Source of the DNA: Crocinitomix algicola
Lineage (GTDB): Bacteria > Bacteroidota > Bacteroidia > Flavobacteriales_D > Crocinitomicaceae
Reading direction: 5' to 3'
Assembly: GCF_001661595.2 (NCBI RefSeq)
Contig: NZ_LYPF02000014.1
Span: forward strand, 1-64,000
DNA length: 64,000 nucleotides
The notes under the pieces are model-generated. The model ran no database searches, was not told the origin of the DNA, and worked only from the letters and a program-made list of their open reading frames with translations. Below are positions 25,247-33,841 of the stretch, in pieces. The translations under genes and the position numbers were made by a program. Position 1 is the stretch's first letter. The number at the start of each line of letters is the position of its first letter.

Positions 25247-26575
25247 TTATTTCTTGTAAATCGTATTAAACAGAACACTAGCGGTTAAATCTCCAGTTAC
25301 ATTAACAGTTGTTCTAAACATTCCCAAAATTCGATCAATACCTATAATAATAATCAAACCGTCAACAGGAATACCTGCGCTTTGCAAAACAGATGCTAGA
25401 ATAATTACACCTCCACCTGGAATAGCAGGCGTTCCTATTGATGCAGCAACAACCGTTACTGTTATGAGTACCAAATTTATTAAGGTTAATTCTATACCGT
25501 AAGCCTGCGCCATAAAAACAGTTGTGGCACATTGAAAAAGAGCTGTGCCATCCATGTTTATGGTAGCACCAATAGGAATGACAAAATCACGTATGTGCGG
25601 GGCTATATTTAGTTTTTTATCGGCTGTTTTCATTGAAAGAGGCATTACAGCCGCTGAACTGGCAGTGGAAAAGGCTAATAACTGAGGGTCTTTAATGGCT
25701 TTAAGAAATTTGAAGGGGTTCATTTTTGCTCCAAAGAAAACAATAATTAGATAAAAGACCATTAATAAAAAAAGACCTAGAATTACGACGAGCATGTAAT
25801 AGCCTAGCCCAATAAATACTTCAAGACCAGTTCGAGATAACAAGGCTGCCATTAATCCAAATACGGCAAATGGAATTAAGCGCATCGCCCATGAAACGAC
25901 AATCATACAAATTTTTTGAATGGCTTCCGAAAATCGGATAATAGGTCGTGCCGTATCTTGATTGAGTTGAGTTATAGCGATTCCAATAATAATCGTAAAT
26001 ATTACAACACCTAGCATTTCACCTGAGAGTATTGTTTCAAGGGGATTTGAAGGAATTAAATTTGAGATGGCTTGTGGAATGTTTTCTATCAAATTAGTTG
26101 ATGATGTCGGAATAATTTCATGATTGTTTCCTTGTGGGAATCCACCATGAGTATAAACATAATTTCCTGGGTTAAAAATAGTTGTAATAGCGACTCCAAT
26201 AATTATGGCAACCGCTGTTGTTAGGATAAAATAAATCAATAAACGAACGCCTAATGTTTTCAAGTTTTCCGAGGAATTACTTACGATTCCGGAAATAATT
26301 GAAGTGAATATTAAAGGAATCATGATCATTTGGACTAGTTTCATGAAGATTTGTCCCGGTAAATCTAACCAACTAGCCAAACTTGTACTAAACGATTCTG
26401 AAATTAAGCCGCTAGAAGGATTGAGAATAATACCGAGGCAGGCACCAACGATTAATCCAATAAGTACTTTTAACCAAAGTCGACCTTTGATTAACCGATC
26501 TAGATAAATGGAAAGGTGGAAGAGGGGTCTAAAATCTAATCGACCGTTATTTTGTGTTTCCGTCAGTTTTTCCAT
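25247..26575 (-). CDS. Dicarboxylate/amino acid:cation symporter (DAACS/GltP family)
   Basis: 442 residues with about eight membrane helices and two hairpins. The substrate and sodium sites are visible as SSAAVMPLSMKTA (serine-rich hairpin), ATINMDGTALFQ (NMDGT motif) and IGTPAIPGGGVIILASVL. The family takes up glutamate, aspartate or C4-dicarboxylates with Na+ or H+. Lies 1 base after the PLP decarboxylase gene, so it probably imports that enzyme's substrate. Confidence 0.9.
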   Translation of the reverse strand: MEKLTETQNNGRLDFRPLFHLSIYLDRLIKGRLWLKVLIGLIVGACLGIILNPSSGLISESFSTSLASWLDLPGQIFMKLVQMIMIPLIFTSIISGIVSNSSENLKTLGVRLLIYFILTTAVAIIIGVAITTIFNPGNYVYTHGGFPQGNNHEIIPTSSTNLIENIPQAISNLIPSNPLETILSGEMLGVVIFTIIIGIAITQLNQDTARPIIRFSEAIQKICMIVVSWAMRLIPFAVFGLMAALLSRTGLEVFIGLGYYMLVVILGLFLLMVFYLIIVFFGAKMNPFKFLKAIKDPQLLAFSTASSAAVMPLSMKTADKKLNIAPHIRDFVIPIGATINMDGTALFQCATTVFMAQAYGIELTLINLVLITVTVVAASIGTPAIPGGGVIILASVLQSAGIPVDGLIIIIGIDRILGMFRTTVNVTGDLTASVLFNTIYKK

Positions 26576-26576
26576 T

Positions 26577-27815
26577 TTAGGTCTTTTGTCGCAGTTTTAA
26601 ATCTTCAATCAACAGTGCTAGTTTATCAACTGTAACGTGATCCATAATCACAACTTTGTACCATTTAGGGGTGCTATGATTATCTGGAACAAGGCCATAT
26701 TTTTTGACGATTTCTATGGGTACAAAATTAGCGCGAATAGTAATAATATTTGACATGGGATTTCGGAAAAACGCGATGTCCAGCCTTTCAAGTTCTTGAC
26801 ACAGCCACTCAGCTCTTTTTTGTAAAATAAAGATTTTTTCGTGCCAACCATAAGGTCCATTTTTTGCTAAAATCATCCAGACAGCCACTGCATTCGCACC
26901 AGAACGACTTCCAATGAGGGTGAAATCTTCCCCTTCTACATAACTCGCTTCTTGTGTATTCACATAGCCAATTAATCCTTTTCTAATTAAAAATATACCC
27001 GTTCCGTACGGTGATTGAGCCATTTTGTGCGCATCTAAGGTAAAAGAAGATATTTCAGTATTTTGAAAGGTTAAATCGGTTGACTTGGTTGTAAAAGGGT
27101 AGTAGAAACCACCGTAAGCACCATCAACATGAATTCGATAGGCAACGGCGTGTTTTTTTAAAGCTGTTAAGAGGATGTTGATGTCATCTACAGAACCATA
27201 CATTGTAGTCATCATATTCGCTATGGAAATAAAATACTTTATTCCGTTCGCTTTCGCCTCTTTCAATGTTGCTTCCACGCCTGTTTCAGTTAAAGAACGA
27301 GTATCATCAGTTACTGGAAACTTTAGTATTTTCAAACTTAATAAGTTCGCAGCCTTGTCCATTGAATAGTGACTATCTTCACTGCAAACAATTGCAATTT
27401 CACTTGGATCAGCGTTAAACTCACTTTTAAAATAATTTCGATAAATCCAAATGGCTTGAATGTTTGCTTCCGTTCCACCAGAAGCAACATAACCATCCTG
27501 CTTTTCAGGTTCTCCTTTTAGGATGTCAACAGCACAAATTTCAATCAATTCACGTTCTAGTGCTTGTGTACCTCCAAAAAACGATTCAGATTTCCCTAAT
27601 GTGTGGCACCCAATATGATTGGGATTTTTCACCATAGAGTATAGAAAGGGAGCTTCTTTTAAAAATGCAGCGTCTTGATTAAAAACTTTATCGTCCAAAT
27701 AAGAAGCGGGTACACCTAATACACCTTCTTCATCATAGTTGATGTTTTTATCAAGCGCATCAAAAACTATTCTTTTGATTTCTTCTTCTGATTTTTTTGT
27801 CCAAAATTTCGTCAT
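26577..27815 (-). CDS. Group II PLP-dependent amino acid decarboxylase
   Basis: 412 residues. Cofactor-binding landmarks of group II decarboxylases: GYVASGGTEANIQA near 108, H149 in EDSHYSMDKA (ring stacking), D231 in HVDGAYGGF, and the Schiff-base lysine K264 in LDAHKMAQSPYG. The length suits the smaller glutamate/tyrosine/aspartate decarboxylase-like enzymes. The substrate is not readable from sequence; the adjoining glutamate-type symporter suggests an acidic amino acid. Such pairs may consume protons or make GABA, beta-alanine or amines. Confidence 0.85.
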   Translation of the reverse strand: MTKFWTKKSEEEIKRIVFDALDKNINYDEEGVLGVPASYLDDKVFNQDAAFLKEAPFLYSMVKNPNHIGCHTLGKSESFFGGTQALERELIEICAVDILKGEPEKQDGYVASGGTEANIQAIWIYRNYFKSEFNADPSEIAIVCSEDSHYSMDKAANLLSLKILKFPVTDDTRSLTETGVEATLKEAKANGIKYFISIANMMTTMYGSVDDINILLTALKKHAVAYRIHVDGAYGGFYYPFTTKSTDLTFQNTEISSFTLDAHKMAQSPYGTGIFLIRKGLIGYVNTQEASYVEGEDFTLIGSRSGANAVAVWMILAKNGPYGWHEKIFILQKRAEWLCQELERLDIAFFRNPMSNIITIRANFVPIEIVKKYGLVPDNHSTPKWYKVVIMDHVTVDKLALLIEDLKLRQKT

Positions 27816-27835
27816 TGTTACTGCATTTGTTTTTG

Positions 27836-27843
27836 CAAAAATA
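27836..27843 (-). promoter_or_regulatory. Bacteroidota -7 element before the decarboxylase operon
   Basis: Minus strand reads TATTTTTG, 20 bases before the start codon. No clear -33 box. Confidence 0.4.
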
Positions 27844-27885
27844 ACGAATAAAAAGACTTATTTAAATACCAGTTTTAGGTGAGAA

Positions 27886-28695
27886 TTATTGGTTTTCTTG
27901 TCCCAACTCTACAGCTCTTTCAAATGCCGCGTAAGCCGCTTCTTTAATCTTAGCACTCACATCATTATCTCTCATGCTATCAATTGCAGCTTCGGTTGTG
28001 CCCCCTTTTGATGCAACTTTGTTTATCCATCCAATCGGTGACAGATCAGAATCCTTAAACAACTGCACGGCACCTTCAAATGTGTTGCTAATCAATACCT
28101 TTGAATCATTAGCCGAGAAACCCATTTTTTGTGCAGCCTCAAACATGGATTGCATGAAATAAAATACGTATGCCGGTCCACTGCCCGAAATAGCTGTTGA
28201 TTTATTGATAAAATCTTCGTTTGCTACATGAATGGCGATTCCAGTGCTGTCCAGAAGATTTCGAATCGTGATTTGTTCAATTTTAGATACACCTTTTGTC
28301 TCCGTAAATGCTGTAACTCCTTTTCCTACTTTTGCTGGTAAATTAGGCATGGCTCTAACAATTTTTGAAAGACTTGTTGAGGCTTGCATAAACTCCAATG
28401 TAACTCCAGCCATTAGAGAGACAATAATGTGGTCAGTTTTTAAATGCGGTTTGATTTCTTTAAACAAGTCCTCACTGTGATGAGGTTTAACGGCAATAAA
28501 AATAATATGTGCGGCAACCACAGCTTCGTCTAGATTTTTATACGTGGTAAAACGTTCGTCTTGACCTAATTTTTCTGTTAGCGCAATGTTTTTGTCAAAA
28601 ATTAATAAGTTGCCTTTTTTTATTGTATTCGATGCGATTAAACCTTCAGCAAAAGTAAATCCCATATTCCCCGCTCCGATCATTAATACTTTCAT
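27886..28695 (-). CDS. proC: Pyrroline-5-carboxylate reductase
   Basis: 269 residues from ATG at 28695 (a TTG ten codons upstream is less likely, since the Rossmann strand MKVLMIGAGNMG is normally N-terminal). Further landmarks: FIAVKPHH, VSLMAGVTLEFMQ, VRAMPNLPAKVGKG, and the C-terminal signature NKVASKGGTTEAAIDSM. Last step of proline synthesis, NAD(P)H-dependent, cytosolic. It stands on its own transcript. Confidence 0.95.
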   Translation of the reverse strand: MKVLMIGAGNMGFTFAEGLIASNTIKKGNLLIFDKNIALTEKLGQDERFTTYKNLDEAVVAAHIIFIAVKPHHSEDLFKEIKPHLKTDHIIVSLMAGVTLEFMQASTSLSKIVRAMPNLPAKVGKGVTAFTETKGVSKIEQITIRNLLDSTGIAIHVANEDFINKSTAISGSGPAYVFYFMQSMFEAAQKMGFSANDSKVLISNTFEGAVQLFKDSDLSPIGWINKVASKGGTTEAAIDSMRDNDVSAKIKEAAYAAFERAVELGQENQ

Positions 28696-28773
28696 ATCTG
28701 CTATTTCATTTTTATAAGTTACCAATACAGCAACCCTTGAAATGAATGATTGTTTTAAATTTTAGTGAATTTT

Positions 28774-28781
28774 CAAATTTA
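28774..28781 (-). promoter_or_regulatory. Bacteroidota -7 element before proC
   Basis: Minus strand reads TAAATTTG with TTTC 19 bases upstream. It would give a leader of roughly 75 bases to the ATG at 28695. Confidence 0.4.
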
Positions 28782-28853
28782 GCCATTCTTGAAGGATATG
28801 GAAAGAAATACGTGTTAAGTCTAAAAGAAAGGGCAGTTTTAAGTTTAAAATTA

Positions 28854-28884
28854 AACAGTGATCAACTTTAATTTGATCACTGTT
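28854..28884 (-). terminator. Terminator after the DoxDA gene
   Basis: Perfect 12-base stem AACAGTGATCAA / TTGATCACTGTT with a 7-base loop. On the minus strand it is followed by a T-rich stretch. Confidence 0.75.
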
Positions 28885-28893
28885 CTTTGACTT

Positions 28894-29898
28894 TTAGAAT
28901 TGTTGCGTCCAATTAGCTCCGCTTATGTCTGTTATTTTTACGGCGAAAGGTTTGTTTTTTAACTGAATAAATTCGGGGGAATTGAGAGATAGAGTTGCTT
29001 TAGCACCTAATGGTATTACCAGGCTGTGCGCTCCAGGTGCTACCTGTGCAACATAATGATTTGAGATATTGTCAGGGTTAAAACTAGGCAGCTGATTTTG
29101 TCCTATTCTGTGCACTAACTCGTTTTTTTCATTCATAATTTCTATGGCAATAATCCAGGCGCCATAAACATCAACCCCTTCTGTTCGATAAACGTCAAAT
29201 TTTAAAGTTTCGTTTTCAAGTTTTCCTTCGCTTATTTCGATTTTAGGTTTTACTGATTTATTATGCAATGTACCCCATAATCCTCCGTGAAAAATTTGGT
29301 TGGTAAGTAAGGTGAGTCCAAGAATGCCAAACGACCCCCAAAGTGCAAATCTGTTAAGGGTTTTACCTCTAAAGGGGGAGGAGCCAGAGCCGAGCCATTG
29401 AAACCATTTCTTCTCAGTAAAGGAGTACTTGCGGTTCATAAAGTAATAGTCAATAGAATACTTGCTACTTCCGCTAAGGAATATTAAAAAGCCACTGGCG
29501 ATTCCTAACACACCAATTTGCCATTCATCTAAACAGGTTGTTCCTATCCACCCAGACCCTAAAAGAATACCTAAAGCTAACCCAAAAACTCCTAGACTCA
29601 TTAAGCGAGTGAAAAGTCCTAACATTATAAATAGACCAACAATACCCTCAATAATTGTAAAGGATACCATGCTTACCCAAAGTATATCAGGGTTTTCAAC
29701 TAGGTATTGAATAATTGGTTTAATGCCCAGTGCGTTCGGCAAAAAGTGATTGAATTTTACTCCGATGTAACCGGCTAATTCAGGGTCAAGTTTGTCTGCC
29801 AGAATTGTTCTTCGCCAAAATGCTGAGAAGTAAGTCCATCCTACAACTAGCCTTAATGCAAGGGCGAAAAGACCTGCATTGTAATTTAATGATTTCAT
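28894..29898 (-). CDS. DoxD-DoxA fusion (thiosulfate:quinone oxidoreductase-like)
   Basis: 334 residues. Residues 1-165 match DoxD, the membrane subunit of thiosulfate:quinone oxidoreductase: RLVVGWTYFSAFWRRT, FTIIEGIVGLFIMLGLFTR and GSGWIGTTCLDEWQIG. A membrane helix near 190-207 precedes a DoxA-like domain (about 220-334; SLVIPLGAKATLSL, VKITDISGA). The two are separate genes in Acidianus and fused in a number of bacteria. Thiosulfate oxidation is inferred from homology only; no sox genes are seen. A small exported cysteine protein precedes it by 63 bases. Confidence 0.8.
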   Translation of the reverse strand: MKSLNYNAGLFALALRLVVGWTYFSAFWRRTILADKLDPELAGYIGVKFNHFLPNALGIKPIIQYLVENPDILWVSMVSFTIIEGIVGLFIMLGLFTRLMSLGVFGLALGILLGSGWIGTTCLDEWQIGVLGIASGFLIFLSGSSKYSIDYYFMNRKYSFTEKKWFQWLGSGSSPFRGKTLNRFALWGSFGILGLTLLTNQIFHGGLWGTLHNKSVKPKIEISEGKLENETLKFDVYRTEGVDVYGAWIIAIEIMNEKNELVHRIGQNQLPSFNPDNISNHYVAQVAPGAHSLVIPLGAKATLSLNSPEFIQLKNKPFAVKITDISGANWTQQF

Positions 29899-29961
29899 TG
29901 AATTGATTTAAAAAATTAATATTGAACAAATTGTTCCTTTCTTTCTTTTAAAATCAAGTCT

Positions 29962-30345
29962 TTACGAATAAACTAGCAGTCCCTTCTGAAGAATGTACAG
30001 CGGGTTTTTTGTTGGGTGTTTTAGTGAGCGTGGTTTTACATTTTTGTAAGTGGAGACATTTGTTTTTGACGGAATAAAACATGCGAATCCGTTATGATCT
30101 ACTTTTTGTTTGTGTAGGTTGCTTGAAGTTTTTTTTGCGGATAGATTTTCGTTCGTTAATATCGAACAATCAGATTGAGCAACATTGAAATTGGTTTGAC
30201 TGAGATTTGAAACTTTTGTAATTTCAAGCCCTAATTCTGCTTGAATAAAATTTCTGACTTTGCAAGGAGCTAATAACAACAAAATTCCCAATCCAAAAAT
30301 TGGAACAGTTGAAATTAACGTTTTTATCGTCCTTTTGAGCTTCAT
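29962..30345 (-). CDS. Small exported cysteine-containing protein
   Basis: 127 residues. A hydrophobic N-terminal segment (LISTVPIFGLGILLLLAPC) could be a signal anchor, or a lipobox with C28. The motif APCKVRNFIQAELGLEITKVSN resembles, from memory, small Bacteroidota proteins found near DoxX-like genes. Mature-part cysteines are C60 and C89. It probably shares a transcript with the DoxDA gene. A -7 promoter element lies 5 bases before its start codon. Function unknown. Confidence 0.6.
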   Translation of the reverse strand: MKLKRTIKTLISTVPIFGLGILLLLAPCKVRNFIQAELGLEITKVSNLSQTNFNVAQSDCSILTNENLSAKKTSSNLHKQKVDHNGFACFIPSKTNVSTYKNVKPRSLKHPTKNPLYILQKGLLVYS

Positions 30346-30350
30346 CGATT

Positions 30351-30358
30351 CAAAGTTA
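30351..30358 (-). promoter_or_regulatory. Bacteroidota -7 element, leaderless start
   Basis: Minus strand TAACTTTG ends 5 bases before the ATG at 30345, so transcription should begin at or next to the start codon. Confidence 0.5.
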
Positions 30359-30488
30359 CTCAGACAATTTAGAATGAATTGTTAAGAAAGTCCTAAATTA
30401 AAAATGGAAATAATATAGGCTTAAAATCGGGTCGTTTAAAACTTCATACAAAACTAAGATCAAAAATACCGAATCACACAATCTTTCT

Positions 30489-30496
30489 TAACTTTG
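30489..30496 (+). promoter_or_regulatory. Bacteroidota -7 element before era
   Basis: TAACTTTG ends 7 bases before the era ATG. The expected leader is 0-3 bases. No TTTG seen at -33. Confidence 0.45.
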
Positions 30497-30503
30497 CAGC
30501 ACA

Positions 30504-31379
30504 ATGAGTCATAAATCAGGTTTTGTAAATATCGTAGGTAGTCCAAATGTTGGAAAATCAACCTTAATGAATCAATTAGTGGGGGAAAAACTCTCGATAA
30601 TTACCTCAAAAGCTCAAACTACGAGACATCGTATTTTGGGAATTGTGAATAAAGAAGATTATCAGGTTTGTTTTTCGGACACACCAGGGGTATTAGATCC
30701 GCACTATAAATTGCATGAAAATATGATGCAATTTGTAAATTCAGCCTTAAAAGATGCGGATGTTATTTTGTTTGTAACGGACATTTATGAAACCGGTGTA
30801 AATCACAAAGAAACATTTGAACGATTACAGAAAACCAATATTCCAATATTGCTGTTGATTAATAAAATTGATCAAGGTGATCAAAAAATGATTGAAGAGA
30901 AAATTGGATACTGGCATGAGATGATGCCCAAAGCGGAAATTTTACCCATCTCAGCCTTGGAAGGATTTAATATGCAGCCAATTTGGGATAGAATATTAGA
31001 ACTATTGCCTGAAAGCCCACCGTTTTATGACAAAGAAACCCTAACGGACCGCCCACTGCGTTTCTTCATAAGTGAAATGATTCGTGAAAAGATTTTTTTG
31101 AATTATAAAAAAGAGGTTCCTTATGCCACCCAAGTTGAAGTAGAAGAGTATAAAGAGGATGAGAAAATTGTTCGCATAAGAGCAATTATTTACGTTGAGC
31201 GAAAAACACAGCGCGGTATTATAATTGGGCATCAAGGTGAAAAAATTAAGCAAGTAGGAATTGCGGCCCGAAAAGATATTCAGAAATTTATTGACAAACA
31301 TGTTCACCTTGAGCTGTATGTTAAGGTCGATAAAGATTGGCGAGAGAACGATCGAAAACTAGAAGGTTACGGATATTAA
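30504..31379 (+). CDS. era: GTPase Era
   Basis: 291 residues. GTPase motifs: GSPNVGKST (G1), TTRHR (G2), DTPGV (G3), NKID (G4). C-terminal KH RNA-binding domain with IIGHQGEKIKQVGIAARKDIQKF. Essential GTPase for 30S subunit maturation, binding the 3' end of 16S rRNA. Followed by der, 36 bases later, and then holA. Confidence 0.97.
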   Translation: MSHKSGFVNIVGSPNVGKSTLMNQLVGEKLSIITSKAQTTRHRILGIVNKEDYQVCFSDTPGVLDPHYKLHENMMQFVNSALKDADVILFVTDIYETGVNHKETFERLQKTNIPILLLINKIDQGDQKMIEEKIGYWHEMMPKAEILPISALEGFNMQPIWDRILELLPESPPFYDKETLTDRPLRFFISEMIREKIFLNYKKEVPYATQVEVEEYKEDEKIVRIRAIIYVERKTQRGIIIGHQGEKIKQVGIAARKDIQKFIDKHVHLELYVKVDKDWRENDRKLEGYGY

Positions 31380-31415
31380 TATTCCGCATAGGTAAATAAA
31401 ATTGATTAGAATAAG

Positions 31416-32726
31416 ATGTCGAATATAATTGCAATAGTAGGAAGACCAAATGTAGGGAAGTCTACACTATTTAACCGATTAACTGGAGGTAGATCGGCTA
31501 TTGTTGAAGAGGTAAGTGGGGTAACTCGTGATCGTATTTATGGTACCTCGGAATGGAATGGAGTAGATTTTAGTGTTATTGATACTGGGGGGTATGTTCA
31601 TGGTTCTGATGATATTTTTGAAGAAGAAATCCGCAAACAAGTTGAAATCGCTATTGAAGAAGCAAGTGTTATTCTTTTTGTTGTTGATGTGACAGTAGGA
31701 ATTACTGATTTAGATGAGGCCGTGATGAACCTACTCCGTAAAACAGAAAAACCATACATGCTGGTAGCCAATAAAGTGGATAATGCAGCTCGTATGAATG
31801 ATTCTTATGAGTTTTATTCTCTAGGTGTTGAAAAAATATATACAATCTCTGCAAATAATGGATCCGGAACGGGTGAGTTATTGGATGATTTAGTTTCAAA
31901 CTTCAGTGCCGAAGAGGCGCCAGAAGATGATGCAGATATTCCACGTGTTGCAGTTGTTGGAAAACCAAATGTTGGTAAATCCTCTTTTATAAATGCAATA
32001 ACGGGAGAAGAGCGAAATATTGTTACGCCTATTTCAGGAACAACGCGTGATTCTATAGATACGCGTTACAATATGTTTGGCTTCGATTTTAAACTAATTG
32101 ATACAGCAGGGATTAGAAAAAAGAGTAAAGTTCATGAAGATTTGGAATTCTATTCTGTCATTCGTTCCGTTCGAAGTATTGAATATTCTGATGTCTGCAT
32201 TTTTATGGTGGATGCAACGGAGGGCATCCAAAAACAAGATTTGAATATTTTTTATGTAATAGAGAAAAACAGAAAAGGGGTTGTAGTTTTAATCAATAAG
32301 TGGGATTTAATTGACGATAAAGAAACGATGTCTGCCAAAGAATACGAAGACAAGGTTCGAGAACAATTGGCGCCATTCAAAGATGTTCCAATTCTTTTCA
32401 CGTCGACAGTAACCAAACAACGACTGCATAAAGCGCTTGAAAAAGCAATGGAAGTTTATGAAAATCGTACGCAAAAAATTCCAACATCTGAATTGAATAA
32501 TTTTTGCTTATCTGTGATCGAGAAAAATCCACCACCCGCATTAAAAGGAAAATACATTCGAATTAAGTTTGTTACGCAACTACCAACACATGCACCGGCA
32601 TTTGCATTTTTCTGTAATCTACCTCAGTATATTCCAGATTCGTACAAACGATTCTTGGAAAACAAATTAAGAGCACATTATAATTTTGAAGGAGTTCCTA
32701 TTCGAATTTTCTTCCGAAAAAAATAA
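31416..32726 (+). CDS. der: GTPase Der (EngA)
   Basis: 436 residues. Tandem GTPase domains: GRPNVGKST with DTGG and NKVD in the first, GKPNVGKSS with DTAGI and NKWD in the second, then a C-terminal KH-like domain ([16 protein letters not shown]). Needed for assembly of the large ribosomal subunit. Complete and typical. Confidence 0.97.
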   Translation: MSNIIAIVGRPNVGKSTLFNRLTGGRSAIVEEVSGVTRDRIYGTSEWNGVDFSVIDTGGYVHGSDDIFEEEIRKQVEIAIEEASVILFVVDVTVGITDLDEAVMNLLRKTEKPYMLVANKVDNAARMNDSYEFYSLGVEKIYTISANNGSGTGELLDDLVSNFSAEEAPEDDADIPRVAVVGKPNVGKSSFINAITGEERNIVTPISGTTRDSIDTRYNMFGFDFKLIDTAGIRKKSKVHEDLEFYSVIRSVRSIEYSDVCIFMVDATEGIQKQDLNIFYVIEKNRKGVVVLINKWDLIDDKETMSAKEYEDKVREQLAPFKDVPILFTSTVTKQRLHKALEKAMEVYENRTQKIPTSELNNFCLSVIEKNPPPALKGKYIRIKFVTQLPTHAPAFAFFCNLPQYIPDSYKRFLENKLRAHYNFEGVPIRIFFRKK

Positions 32727-32731
32727 GAAAA

Positions 32732-33736
32732 TTGAACTACCCTGATCTCATAAAACAATTCAAAAAAAAAGATTACAAACCTGTTTATTTTTTGCAGGGT
32801 GAGGAACCGTTTTATATTGATCGAATAGTTGAATTAGCAACAACTACAATTTTAGATGAGTCAGAAAGGGACTTTAATCAAACTGTAGTTTATGCTAAAG
32901 ATACGCCAGCAATTGATGTGGTTGATGCCGCAAGTCGTTTGCCAATGATGAGCGAAAGACAAGTGGTTGTTGTAAAAGAAGCACAAGAATATAAAGCAAA
33001 TGCTTGGGAAGTTTTTGAATCGTATATCCAATCACCGGCCAATTCTACCGTTCTGATTTTTGCTCACAAGTATAAAAAGCTCGATAAACGTTCACGGTTT
33101 TATAAATTGCTGAAGAAAAATGCAATTGTTTTTGAGTCGGAACAAGTTAAGGAATATAACCTGGCAGAATGGATTAAAAAGTATATCCGAGAGAAAAATT
33201 ATGAAATCACGGATAAAGGGACAGCTCTGCTGGTAGAGTTTATAGGTAATGACTTGTCGCGAATTGCGAAAGAATTGGAAAAATTATTCATTCTTGTTCC
33301 TGACGGAGGGCAAATAAATGAAAAACATATTGAAGAAAATATTGGCATTAGCAAAGATTACAATGTTTTCGAATTGGTAAATGCAATTCTTGAAAAGAAC
33401 GTGCTTAAAGCCAATAAAATCATAAACTATTTTGCTCGCAATCCAAAAGCTGCCCATCTGATTTTTGTGCTCTCAAATTTACATACGCTCTATCAGCGCT
33501 TATTTAAAGCACATTTTGCAGGAACAGAAGATCCAAGACAATTGGCTTCACTTTTAGGAATGCATCCCTATCCCGCAAAAGAGCTTTTATTAAATAAGCG
33601 AAAACATCCCGCTAAGCAAATATCAAGGAATTTTAGTTTGCTGAGAGAATATGATTTGCGTTTAAAAGGCGTAGGTGATAAAGGTACTGATCAGGGAGAG
33701 CTTTTAAAGGAGTTGGTCTACAAATTATTGCATTAG
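32732..33736 (+). CDS. holA: DNA polymerase III delta subunit
   Basis: 334 residues from a TTG start at 32732, 5 bases after the der stop; no in-frame ATG fits, since the family N-terminus needs the YFLQGEEPFYIDRI strand right after. The clamp-loader delta fold follows (SERQVVVVKEAQ, LDKRSRFYKLLKK, ELEKLFILV). Opens the sliding clamp during replication. Coupled to der. Confidence 0.92.
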   Translation: MNYPDLIKQFKKKDYKPVYFLQGEEPFYIDRIVELATTTILDESERDFNQTVVYAKDTPAIDVVDAASRLPMMSERQVVVVKEAQEYKANAWEVFESYIQSPANSTVLIFAHKYKKLDKRSRFYKLLKKNAIVFESEQVKEYNLAEWIKKYIREKNYEITDKGTALLVEFIGNDLSRIAKELEKLFILVPDGGQINEKHIEENIGISKDYNVFELVNAILEKNVLKANKIINYFARNPKAAHLIFVLSNLHTLYQRLFKAHFAGTEDPRQLASLLGMHPYPAKELLLNKRKHPAKQISRNFSLLREYDLRLKGVGDKGTDQGELLKELVYKLLH

Positions 33737-33812
33737 TTTCCCCAATCATTCTCATTTATATACCGTTAAATCATCCATGTTATGCTTTCTTAAAAAAAGT
33801 TAATAATATCCG

Positions 33813-33820
33813 TATCTTTG
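33813..33820 (+). promoter_or_regulatory. Bacteroidota -7 element before the TonB receptor gene
   Basis: TATCTTTG with TTTC 23 bases upstream, 21 bases before the ATG. Confidence 0.5.
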
Positions 33821-33841
33821 GGGTTTTATTTTTAGATAGAT

